Assembly: GCA_037976565.1 (NCBI GenBank)
Contig: CP137668.1
Coordinates: forward strand, 19,365,714-19,429,713
Length of the DNA: 64,000 nt
Origin: Mesocentrotus franciscanus
Taxonomy: Eukaryota; Echinodermata; Echinoidea; Camarodonta; Strongylocentrotidae
Direction of reading: 5' to 3'
Shown here: positions 45,131-55,807 of the stretch, in pieces
Layout: each line of letters starts with the position of its first letter
Position numbering within the stretch: position 1 is the first letter of the stretch
Notes under the pieces: generated by a model
What the model was told of the DNA's origin: nothing
Databases searched by the model: none
The model's input: the letters and a program-made list of their open reading frames with translations, nothing else
Translations under genes and position numbers: made by a program

Positions 45131-45784
45131 AAAGGAAAATGACGACCATCAAACAACCAAGATAAGGTTTTCAGCACAAAAGGGATGATGCAGTAGCTCC
45201 TGCAATAATAACATAAAGAATAAACTTTGATTACACAGAGAAACAGAATCGAGATATTTGATTTGGTGGAGAGATTGTCAGGATTGAATACGAATTTGAT
45301 TTTGCTTTAGAAGTTTAGATCTATCACAAATTATCAATTATCTCCAAGCTCCGATACAGTTAAATTACACATGTTAGTGTTAGTGTTACCAGTCCGTGTC
45401 TGGTCCTGGCCACGTATTAAAACAAAAATTTGTTTATTTTTGAAAATAAATATCTTTCAAAACCTGCATACCATCACTCTGAAAACAACATCCGACCTAG
45501 GCTAGGCCTAGCTTAATTACTAATAATTCACGTTGTTGCAAGCGCATTGAAATATCAAATAAATATTATTAAAAATTCAAATTCAAATGTCGGCCAATGC
45601 AATAATCACTCGAGCCGTAGACTAGTCGTAGAGGAAGGTATGTAGACTATGTCCTCTTCGGTACAATGCAATATTCTACAGACTACAGCTGATGCACTAG
45701 AATGCTACTATTCTGTTTTACATCGACTCTTTCAGTATTTGTTGACTCTGCTCAGTTTGAGAAATTGAGTGTGCTATAGTATAG
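45131..45784. other. Intergenic stretch, no gene seen
   Basis: Only short palindromes such as CCTAGGCTAGGCCTAG (45499) are visible. Confidence 0.35.
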
Positions 45785-46272
45785 GCTAGCCTATAGTACT
45801 ATTACAATAGATATTACAACATGGAAATGAATGTATGGGACAATGCATTAAGTGCATCTAGACCATTAATTGCATACCGGGTAATTTTCCGTTGTACAAT
45901 TACCCTTATTCCTATCTTGTCAAAGATAGAATACAAATAGAGCATAATTTGAAGTTAAAACCTACCATTTTCACAGAAATCGTGGTGAAAACGTCTCCTA
46001 ATAATCGTCTTCAGGCGCTTGTTTGTTTGACGTTTGGTAATACCGCCCAAGGAAGGAAAAAATATTCACGACATAATTGGCGACGAAATCAGCCAGGCGT
46101 GAACTTTATCGTGTATTTTATCGCCAATTTTTCACGATAAAATTGACGACGTCGTATATTTTATCGCCAATTATTCACGACGAAATTCACGATATCGTGA
46201 AATTCGTCGCCAATTTCGTCGCGAATAATTGGCGATTTCGTCTATTTGCGATGTCCCTTCAGGGCCACCATA
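45785..46272 (-). repeat. Repeat family C, inverted copy
   Basis: This is the reverse complement of the 27.7-28.3 kb element. Both flanks and the ACGACGTCGT/GGCGA body are present but arranged with different unit numbers. Family-A-like sequence follows at about 46405-46475 (CAATCGTGTCACAACGATG), so the A and C families travel together here too. Confidence 0.8.
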
Positions 46273-46559
46273 CCTTTCATACTCACATGATTAAGCAGGG
46301 TATTAAATGGCGTCTAAAATGGCACTCTTTGACATATTTTTAAAAGCCCTCCGTTTGGCCACCCAGAATATGGTTGCAAAATTTCAAGAAGAAAACTAGA
46401 AATGCAATCGTGTCACAACGATGTGCGTGCAATGACGCCGTGTTTGTACGTGTCAAACGAAAGAGCATTTCCGCGGCCCCCCGACTTCGTGAATGGAGGG
46501 ATTCCATGTAGGGGCGGCGATTTTTTTTTTCTTGACCGGTGGGGTCGAATTGTGAGGAC

Positions 46560-47140
46560 GAGGAGCAGTGGCGTAATGAGCAAACACATTTTTTGGGGGG
46601 GAGGGAGGGGGTGCAGAACAAAATCCTTATCACTACCACTCGTATATGTATGAACGTTTTTCAAAGTGAGGTGGGGGGTGGTGGGCTAAAGTTTAGGATT
46701 AGGTAGAGCAAAGCAAAGCAAAATGAAGCGTAAAGTTGTGTGGGGTCCAGGGCAAAGCCCCAGTGGGTGTCAGGAGCGGAGCCTCATGAAGCTCAGAGGT
46801 TTTAGGCATCTAATTACGGATAGCTGAGCATATTTTGATTCCTAATTTCTACACTTGCATGCAGCTCACTTATTGGAGTGGGGTCCAGGGGGCAGAGCCC
46901 CCAAAAGCTCAGGGGTTTAGGCATTTATAATCGGTCAGTTGAGTAACCAGGGACCCGTGTTAGGGCTTTAGGAGGGGTCCACGGGGCAGAGCCCAGAGAA
47001 CCTCGGGGACAAATCATGCCATTTCAACAACATTTATATGTCATTGGTATTGAATTAAAAGTAAACCAAATTTGAATTTCATTTGGGGAAAACTGGCCCC
47101 AAAGCTTCCTCCCCCATCAGTACGTAATGCAAGTATGCAT
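46560..47140 (-). mobile_element. Stand-alone copy of the inner CAGTGGCGTA element
   Basis: It starts CAGTGGCGTAATGAGCAAAC at 46566 and runs through the same blocks as 30745-31518 in reverse (CAGGGCAAAGCCCCAGTG, AGCTCAGAGGTTTTAGGCAT, GTTGAGTAACC and a final TTTGGTTTACTTTTAATTC-type block). The outer GGATCC ends are absent. The inner element therefore exists on its own, which supports the nested reading of the two composite copies. Confidence 0.7.
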
Positions 47141-47672
47141 AGTGAATGAGAGGGGTGAAGGTGACGGAAGTGACTACCCTCTCACAGTTTTTGACGTTTT
47201 GTTGTATTAAAAAATCACATTCATTAGCAAAACTATAGTATAAAAACAAGCAATATAATTTTCCACACTTCAGTTTTCTGTGTATTGTACATTTTAGAGG
47301 ATATTATGCAAGGAAGCGGAGCTCCTGAGTGTGAAGATTTTTGAATTTGTATTTTTGTAAACGCTGCACTCTAGGGTCGTGCAGAGCCTAAAAGTGTGTT
47401 GCAGTATTTAGTCAGTATTTGCTATACATTTTTTGTGTGCACTTTTTCAAATTTTGAGGGTGGGGACGATTTTCCTTAACAAATTGAGGAGGGGACTTGA
47501 TTTCCCGTCCCCCTGGGATCGCCGCATTTGATACCATGCGTGTTACGAAAATGTCCGGTAAAGGGGTACTTTTCACGCACCAAAGTGTGGCTCGTAGTAA
47601 ACCAAAGACTGTTTTACACATCTGTTTTAGAGGTGTTTTCAAAAGGAGGGATCATGTATATGCGTTCCCTAA

Positions 47673-48187
47673 TTCGTCATGGGCATGGAAATGAGAGAAA
47701 CATCTATGAAAGAAAGATGTGAATATGAAAAAGAAAGAATACATAAATGGAATTACATAGAAAAGAAGATAGATGAATGAGAGGAAAATAACAAGAGTAA
47801 TACTTTAGGCTTAGCTCTAGGAGCAGTCAAAGTCAAATGGGGTTTCAATTTTAGAAGACGAGTTTTCGTCATGGGCATGGAAATGAGAGAAACATCTATG
47901 AAAGAAAGATGTGAATATGAAAAAGAAAGAATACATAAATGGAATTACATAGAAAAGAAGATAGATGAATGAGAGGAAAATAACAAGAGTAATACTTTAG
48001 GCTTAGCTCTAGGAGCAGTCAAAGTCAAATGGGGGTTTCAATTTTAGAAGACGAGTTTTCGTCATGGGCATGGAAATGAGAGAAACATCTATGAAAGAAA
48101 GATGTGAATATGAAAAAGAAAGAATACATAAATGGAATTACATAGAAAAGAAGATAGATGAATGAGAGGGAAAATAACAAGAGTAAA
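47673..48187. repeat. 192-bp tandem repeat, 2.7 units
   Basis: The unit starts TTCGTCATGGGCATGGAAATG at 47673, 47865 and 48057. Copies are almost identical (one extra G at 48032). The unit is purine-rich and non-coding. The third is cut at about 48187. Confidence 0.93.
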
Positions 48188-48249
48188 TGAGAGATAGAAG
48201 TGTGTGTGTGGAGGAGGGGTGACAACGGCAATTTAAACGGGATAACCTC

Positions 48250-48800
48250 GCTATCAATAAGGATCATTATTCATTAGGGTTGCTATTCATAATGCACTTC
48301 TACCATATACCAGCAAACTGCTATTCATATCGTAAAAATAGGTTGCTATTTAGAATACAAATAAAGACCACTATCCACAAGGTCACTATTCGGGAAAGGG
48401 ACATAACAATGACTATTCATAGTTCGGATAAAGGACCAATATTCATAAGGGTCACTAGTCACTATTCATAATATACAGACCCCTTTGCTGAATTATGAAC
48501 ATCAAAACCCTCATTTTTTTATATGAATAGCGTACCTTTGTTTTATTATGAATAACGCCCCCTTTACTCCTTTAGGAATAGCGACCTATTGAAAAATTCA
48601 GTAGCCCCTTTCAAAATTATGAATAGCAACCTCAATAGTATTGTGAATAGCGACCCTTTTATCATTGAATTGCGACCCCTTATTTCTATAAATATGAATT
48701 ATTTATTTGTGATAAAGACCCTTATAAATAGTGATCCCATATTTTAGTTGGGAACAGTGAACCTTATGAATAGAGAGATTTACGTGTAATGATCCTTGTG
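48250..48800. repeat. GGGTCGCTATTCATAAT minisatellite, palindromic array
   Basis: From 48257 to 48480 units read GGTCACTATTCATAA. From 48490 to 48800 they read TATGAATAGCGACCC. The array therefore changes strand near 48485, making a ~550-bp imperfect inverted repeat of the family seen at 36.2 kb. Confidence 0.85.
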
Positions 48801-49390
48801 AATAGCCAGCGGGCCCTCATTTTTGAAGGAAATTTTGATTACTTGAGTGGCCTCGTTGATAGGAACTTAAAATCTTTAATTCTTATTATACAACCAGGGG
48901 TAATTCTTTTGTAGAATATAAAACATAAAGATAAGAAAAGAATGAAATTAAGAGTTAACAAAATAAGCAAGACAGAAATGAAAATAAAAAAGGATGAAAA
49001 ACAAAAGATGAAGATGAAGAAGAAGGAAAAACATATATTAACAAAAGGACAAGTACAAAGAGCAGACGATATAGAAGGATAAAAACGATAGCCGCTGACA
49101 GGTAAACAAAAAAAAATAGAATTATGAAAACAGGAAAATGAAGAAAGATCGAAGAAAGCTATAGGTGATAGAATATGATGACAACAAAAATAACATCCTG
49201 AAAGATACTGAAACATAGAGATATATATAGAAAAAGAACATAAAGAGAAAGAAAGACAAAATCGCAAGAATGAAAGCAAAAAATAAATGAGGAAATATAG
49301 GAAATGATATGATAGGGAAACATATAGGCCCTGCTGATAATGAAATATTAAAAGAAACAATGTAAATTGATCGATTAAACCAAACAATAC
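48801..49390. repeat. Purine-rich low-complexity stretch
   Basis: The plus strand is A/G-rich (AAAGAAAGACAAAATCG type). The 184-codon hydrophobic minus-strand frame reflects this bias and shows no domain. Confidence 0.6.
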
Positions 49391-51515
49391 CAACGAAAGA
49401 GCTTCTCTCGAACTATCCAGAGCAATTTGTACGAAGTCTGTAGCTTCTGTGATATTGGAGATAGGTAGGGCGAAAGAAAGGCCTCAACAGTGACCTTGAT
49501 GGGATGGTAGTGACTATGCCTACGAAGTTTGAAAGAAATTGGGATAGGGGAAAGAACCTAGAAAGGGCTCGCAAGCACTGCGTGCAAAAACCAATGGGAT
49601 TTGGTGCATGTTCGTCATTGCAATCAAGATCGTTCTGGGGGCCAAAAGCGTGAACCCGATATGCCCCATAGACAATGCGTGTAATGCATGGGCGGAAAAC
49701 GTACAGAATCTGTATTATGACCGGAGTTAAACTGTTTTTCTCTCTCTTTATGTCTCTTTATGGGCCGTATTTGGTATCATTAGAAAGAGAATTTCATGGT
49801 TGTTATTGTAAACAACTCTCTTTTTTCTATGATAATCCTATCGGAACACGTGATGTAAAATAGATTTATAGGACAAAATGGCGTCTTAAATGGCCCCATT
49901 GACCAATTTCAAAAATCCGGCCACGAGGTGCCCTGCGTATTGCAACTCGGCATGTCACTGCAAATTTTAAAGAAAAAAAAGGACGTTTAAGGGGCGAAAA
50001 GCAGTCTGAAAAAAATGACGTCATAGCCGATACGTGTTAGATTCGGGCGGAAACTCGGCGGAATTCGTGTAGTGACCTTTGTTTAAATGCGATTTATTCA
50101 CAATTTTCTGTGTGAACATATACTATACTTGGTATCATTCGAAAGGGCACTTTATTGCGGTCAGTTTGACACCATTGTTATCTTCGGGCAATGTATTGCA
50201 CGCATTAAACGCGCTATTACATAATGCATAGTAAATTCATCATTTTTGGCGATAACTTTGCGCTGACACGTTCGAATTTTACCAAACTTGGCAGACAGTT
50301 GTCACGTATATGGATACATATGTCTGCCAAGTTTCATTGATGTAGGTATAAAGATCGCCAATTTAGAGCAAGTTGTAGTTATTTCTCAATTTTCTTGAAA
50401 ATGGCGAATTTGGAGGGCATTTTTCGCAAAGTCGGTCAGTGTTAGGGTATATAATTTTGTGTATGGCTGGAAAGGGCATATGTTCAAGTATCTAAATCCA
50501 AAAAGGGTACGGGTCTGCCAAGCCATGATGGAGATACGGCCACAGAAAGAAAGCCAATTCCCAGAACTTTAGAGGGCGCTATTTATGTTTTGCATAGCCA
50601 TTGAGCGTAAAATTTGGCATGGCTATGTGCAATTATGAAATAAAGATACTGCGAGAAGATGAGACGGAACGGAATTGGTTAAAGAAAGTTATTGCAATTT
50701 TTAGATTTGTAGGGTCTATTTTTCAAGAATTTGAGAGATTGTTGACGGAGTCGGTTTCAGATTTGAATTTTGACTATGAAGATGGCATTTTGAAGGTCAA
50801 GTTATATGTCGCAGATAAAAGAACATCTCTTAGACTATCTAAAGGAATTTGTTAGAAGTTTGTAGGATCTAGGATAGTGGAGATAGGAAGGAATGAAGAA
50901 AGGCCTTAAAATGGACCAGAAACGGACAAAATGGCGCCTGGATGGTTATGCATGAGTGATTTTGAAAATCGAAAAAGTAGGTGACCTTGATGAGATATCA
51001 GAGATTACGCCTACGAAATTTGAAAGGAAAAAGACTTAAGGAAAGTACCTAACTAGGAATAACAAGCACTACGTGCAAAACGAATGGGATTTCCGGACGA
51101 TAAGGATAAGGATAAGTATATTAATGGGGCAGAATGTGAACGAAAACAAGGCAATGACGAAGGTCGTCATTGCAACAAAGATCGGAAAGGGGGCGCAAAG
51201 CGTTCTGAAAAATTACGTCATAGCCGATAAACCCAGCAGAATCCGTATTGTGACCCTTGTTCAATTGCGATTTACTCAAAATTTTCTACGTGAACATAAT
51301 ACCGTATTTGGGATCATTCGAAAGGGCATTTCATTGCGGTTAGTTTGACACCATTGTTATTTGCAGGTAATATAATGCAAGCATGTAACGCATTGTTATA
51401 TAATGCATAACCAATTCATAATTTTGGCGATAACTTTGCAATGACGTCATCACATTTTACCAAACTTTGCAGACTGTTGTCAAGTGTATGGATACAGATG
51501 TCTGCCACGTTCCAT
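49391..51515 (+). repeat. Repeat family A, two direct copies
   Basis: The unit begins CTCTCGAACTATCCAGAGCA (about 49400) and again near 50830 (TCTCTTAGACTATCTAAAGG), a period of about 1.43 kb. Landmarks in order: GATAGTGGAGATAGG, GAAAGAAAGGCCT, GGTGACCTTGATG, CACTGCGTGCAAAAC, TTGGTATCATTCGAAAGGGC, ACACCATTGTTAT, TTGGCGATAACTTTG, GTCTGCCAAGTTTCATTGA and GCGAATTTGGAGGGCATTTT. The second copy stops after TCTGCCACGTTCCATTGACG. There are no sustained ORFs; short frames conserved between copies track DNA similarity only. Confidence 0.85.
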
Positions 51516-53130
51516 TGACGTAGGAATAATGCGTCGTGACTTGTTCTTCATTCACCCAAATCCCATTCGGTTTGCACGCAGTGCTTTGTGGACCCTATGT
51601 AGGTCCCTTTCACTATCCCGATTCCTATCAAATTTCGTAGAAATAATCTCCGGAATCCAATCAAGGACACCTGACTCTACGTTTTCCGAAATCACTCATG
51701 CGTGACCGTCCAGGCGCCATTATGTACGCTTCGGTCGTTTTAGATGCCTTTCTTTCGGCCTACCTATCTCCACTATTCAAGATGATACAGACTTCTATCA
51801 AATTACTCTAGATAGTCAGAGAAATGCTCTTTCGTCTGGCATGTAAAAACACGGGCGGCAACGCATGCGTACTGTTCTAATACGATTGCAATTCTTTTTC
51901 CCAAAATCTTAATCGTTTGCACTCAGTGCCTGTGACCCCTTCCTCCATCCCGATACCTTTCAAATTTCGTACTAGGCGTAATCTCCGGTATCCAGTCTAG
52001 GTCACCTGATTTTTCGTTTTCCGAAATCACTCATGCCTAACCGTCCAGGCGCCATTTTGTCCGTTTCTGGTCCGCTTTATGGCCTTTCTTTCTTCCTTCG
52101 TATCTCCACTACCCTAGATCCTACATAATTCTAACAAATTCCTCTAAAAAGTTCAAGTGATGTTATTTCACCTGCGAGGCATCACCTGGCCTTCAAAATG
52201 CCATCTTCATACTCAAAATTTAAATCCAAAATCGACTCCGTCAAAAACCGCTTACATTCTTAACAATTAAGTGACCCCTAAATGTCGCAAATTGCCATAA
52301 CTTTCTCATATCAATTTCGTTTTGTCTTAAATTTTCACAGCATCTTTATATCTCATCATTGCACATAGCCCTGTTGACTTTTAAGCATCAAGTAGGCATG
52401 ATATAAATAGCTAGTGCTCTCTAAAGTTCTGAAATGACTTTCTTTCTCTGGCTGTAGACCCATCATGCCTGGCCAAACCCGTACTTTTTAGATTTAGATT
52501 TCGAAATATGCAGTTACCAGCCAAATTAACAAATGTATACCTTATCAGTGACCGACTTTGCGAAAATTGCCCTCCAAATTCGCAGTTTTCTAGTAAATTG
52601 TGAAATAACTTCAACTTGTTTTAAAATGGCGATCTTTATACCTACGCCAATAAAACTTAAGAGACGAATGTGTCCAGACACTTAACTACTGTCTGCCAAG
52701 TTTGGTTAAATTTGATAACGTGATCGCATAGTTATCGCCCAAAATGATGAATTGGTTATGCATTACATAACAGCCCTTGAATTGCTTGCAGATGATAATG
52801 GTGTCAAACTAACCGCAATGAAATGCCCTTTCGAATGATACCAAATACGGTATATGTTCACACAGAACAGTTTGAGTAAATCTTATTTGAACAAGGGTAA
52901 CAATACGGATTCTTCTGGGTTTCCGCCCAATTATCACACGTTTTAAATTGGCTGTGAAGTCATCTCTCAGAACGCTTTTCGCCCCCTTTCCGATCTTTTT
53001 TCCATTGGAATTTTGCAACCATATTATGGGTGGCCAAACGGAGAGCAACGAAAAGCCTGAATTTGAAAATCTGTCAAGGGGGCACTTTAAACGCCATTTT
53101 ATACCCCGCATATGCAAACAATATCAAATG
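51516..53130 (-). repeat. Repeat family A, inverted copies
   Basis: The same landmarks run in reverse: AATCCCATTCGGTTTGCACG at 51550, a second start at 51905, CCGTCCAGGCGCCATTTTGT (52040), TTGCCCTCCAAATTCGC (52567), CTGTCTGCCAAGTTTGG (52690), AGTTATCGCCCAAAATGATG (52730) and GCCCTTTCGAATGATACCAA (52827). It ends near 53130 beside a fragment like 46330 (GGTGGCCAAACGGAG). With 49391-51515 it forms a 3.7-kb head-to-head block, offset at the junction. Confidence 0.85.
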
Positions 53131-53409
53131 ATACCTTTTTGTTATCTAGTACCCTCACGTTTCAGAATGTTCTCGTGTTATCATAAAGTTTGTGGTGGAT
53201 GTGACCACCATGGCCGTTACCAATTTGAGTTTTATAAATACCACATTTTTATGATTCAACAACTAATGGATGTTAGCATCTACGTTTGTGTCACTTTAGA
53301 TTCCAGCTTAATTGCAATGCAATCTGAGCCATTTGAGGTCACGATAATGTAGACAAAAATGTTATTAATACTGAAAATCGTATTATAAGGAATTAAATAT
53401 TTTGGAAAA

Positions 53410-53517
53410 ATGTTTATGTTACTGACTGATATGAAGAAAATAATAGCCGTGCCTGTGTACAAGAATGTCCAACAGTGTTTAACTGATTCAAATCCAGATC
53501 CAGAAGATTGTTTTCAG
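53410..53517 (+). CDS. Possible upstream exon of an unidentified gene
   Basis: This open frame without recognisable domain reads MFMLLTDMKKIIAVPVYKNV, then QQCLTDSNPDPEDCFQ. It ends exactly at a TTTTCAG|GTAAAA donor (phase 0). Its 5' edge is uncertain; the frame is open from about 53390. Amino-acid make-up is balanced and unlike the surrounding repeats. It may belong with the 57.98-58.75 kb exons, but the link is inferred from strand and proximity only. Confidence 0.3.
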
Positions 53518-53813
53518 GTAAAATTCATGTCTGATAGAGCAGTTGCAATGACACCCCATTATTACTAGGGTGTGTTACCAAAGTTCATGCTTTATTTATG
53601 TCTCATGGTATAATCTTTAGGCATCCACATTGCCATAGGGTGTAAGCAGTAGCACTGATATGGAACGAACCTTTTGTATGAGAGTCAAGAGTCCTCACAA
53701 ATATACCATGGTAGTGCTCTATATTATGGTATTTGGATATTCAGAAGCTGATAAATAACTTTTTGACATTGTTTTCAATCTAATATTATCAACATTCTCT
53801 TCAAACTTCACAG

Positions 53814-53879
53814 AATGGAAATTCAAAACAAAATATGTCCAACTTGTGTTCAAAGGATTTAACAGAGATGAACGACCAT
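53814..53879 (+). CDS. Possible second exon of the unidentified gene
   Basis: A strong acceptor (TTCTCTTCAAACTTCACAG) precedes AATGGAAATTC. Phase 0 fits the donor at 53517 and yields NGNSKQNMSNLCSKDLTEMN before a CAT|GTATAT donor. A longer form would end at 53889. The phase does not join directly to 57981, so at least one exon would be missing. Confidence 0.25.
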
Positions 53880-54239
53880 GTATATTTAGGTTTTCCGTCT
53901 ATTTTAACACTTTTTCAATCAAATTCATACTTTTTCCACTCAATTTCGTCCCGAAACATCTGAAATTTGCACATTCTCTAGTCAATTTCGTCTTCGGTCA
54001 TTCATTTTAAAACTTTGTCCAATCAATTTCATAATCTCGCATCCAATTTCGTCAAAGTCAAATCAAGTTTGTCATCCTCGGCTGCCATGTTCACATTTAT
54101 GTCTTTTATTCATTCTATTTCCGATGTTTTCAAAACGATATCATATTTGTCGATCATAGTTTAATCTAGCTTAATGTCCCAAAAGCAATCCTAGCAATGA
54201 TTATTGTGATAATGATCTCCATGGATTACAAACAGTTAT

Positions 54240-55805
54240 TGCTGCTCTTTCATACAACCACCAATATCCAATGGTTCCTCAACCCTTATTGACAATATTT
54301 TCACCAACTTCCTTGAACAAAAAATTAACTTCGGGATAATAATATGTGATATGTCTGATCACTTCCCTGTATTTGCATTCACTTCTGCCCCTCTCCCTAT
54401 AAAGCACGCTCTGCCTGAACAATGACCCGAAGCCTTTCAAAAAACAACGTAGATAGGTTCAGAGAATGCTTAGCACATACTGACTTGTCCCAGGTGTAAA
54501 GCAATGTCGATGCCAATGAATCATTCAATATCTTTATTGTCACATTCAGAAATATGTATAATACCCTCATCCCTTTACAATCTACTCGAACCAGTTATAC
54601 AGAAGTCCCGAGATCTCCATGGATTACAAATTCTCTTCTCTGCCCCATTAACAGGAAAACTCGTCTTTATTATTATCTGCGCCTTGAGCATTTGATTGTC
54701 AAGTGGATTTGGCGCCTTACAAATCTTATGTAATAAGTATAGGGAAACAAATACCGAATAAAATAATCAAAAGTACTCTATCCATCTATCTATCGTAAAA
54801 CCTTTACATGTTTGTTACAAGCAGCTAAAAATAATTACTTTTCTAGACAATTCCAAATTCACAAATTTGTCAATATTGGCCCAAATCTTGCCCGTGATAT
54901 TCCCGAATCTGATATTAAGATCAAAATAGCTCAGGTAATCCCAATTTTCAAGAAAGGGAACAAGCATGATATTGGAAAGTATCGTCCTATCCTGCCCTTA
55001 ACATCTTTCTAAAAATTCTTGAAAACATAGTCTAATCTCGTACTGTGGAATTCCTAAATAAGTTTTATATTTTTTGTAGGTCCCAATTTGGTTTTCGGGA
55101 AAAAAAATCAACTATTAATGCATTACTGATGTTTATCAACAAAGTATCCAAAGCCATAGATGATTTTTCCGACACAGTCGGTATCTTCCTGGACTTCTCC
55201 AAGGCCTTCGACACCATCGATCACGATGTTTTTCCCTATAAATTATCCCATTACGGAATTCGTGGGAAGACCTTGGAGTGGTTCAGGAACTACCTTACTG
55301 GCCGTCAACAATATGTTTATATCAATGGTCATGAATCTCAAATGAAAAGCGTTACATGCAAAATGCCGTACCGGTCTTTAAATGGCCTGTTGTTGATTGT
55401 ACTTCCTATCAACGCCTTCCAGAATTGTTCTGATAATCTTTCCTTTCTTTTACTTGCTGATGACTCGAATAATAATAATAATAACCAAATAAAAATCCCC
55501 AAATCATTCTGAATATAATAGACTACGAACTAAACACTGTTATAAACTGGATCCATTCGAACAAGTTGTTACTTCATATGAACAAGACAAACATTTTATT
55601 CAGAAATACAATTGAACATTTACCGGGACCAATACTACTAAACAACTCAATTCCCGCTGAAGTCGAAACAACTAAATTCCTAGGTATATACATGGACAAC
55701 AAACTAACATGAAAAACACACATAAATCATATCAGCAAACTTAAATCGAGAAATACAGGTGTCATCGGCAAACTTAAAATCTCATTTCCTACCCATGTCT
55801 TGCTT
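54240..55805 (+). pseudogene. LINE (CR1/L2-like) endonuclease-RT remnant
   Basis: At least five frame pieces follow LINE order. First comes the endonuclease end, PISNGSSTLIDNIFTNFLEQ and then CDMSDHFPVF (about 54250-54390). Linker pieces follow: DRFRECLAHTDLSQV, then EVPRSPWITNSLLCPINRK (54450-54670). The RT start is VIPIFKKGNKHDIGKYRPIL (54930-55010). The RT core is CRSQFGFREKKSTINALL, FLDFSKAFDTIDHDV, HYGIRGKTLEWFRNYLTGRQ (55070-55310). A drifted GVPQGS region and FLLLADDS (55440) carry the catalytic DD motif. After it comes LNTVINWIHSNKLLLHMNKT and TKFLGIYMDNKLT (55515-55710). Stops and frameshifts occur near 55012, 55350, 55470 and 55712. It is dead, and it ends at the insertion at 55808. 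Confidence 0.9.
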
Positions 55806-55807
55806 AC

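Noticed and set aside
48839..49393. 184-codon minus-strand frame that looks like a membrane protein
   Set aside because: It comes from an A/G-rich plus strand, giving Phe, Leu, Ser and Ile by composition; no conserved motif.
51073..53117. Similar short peptides at 51073-51348 (+) and 52809-53117 (-) suggesting a conserved protein
   Set aside because: They are the same DNA repeat in both orientations; other copies have stops in this frame and similarity is not biased to codon third positions by eye.
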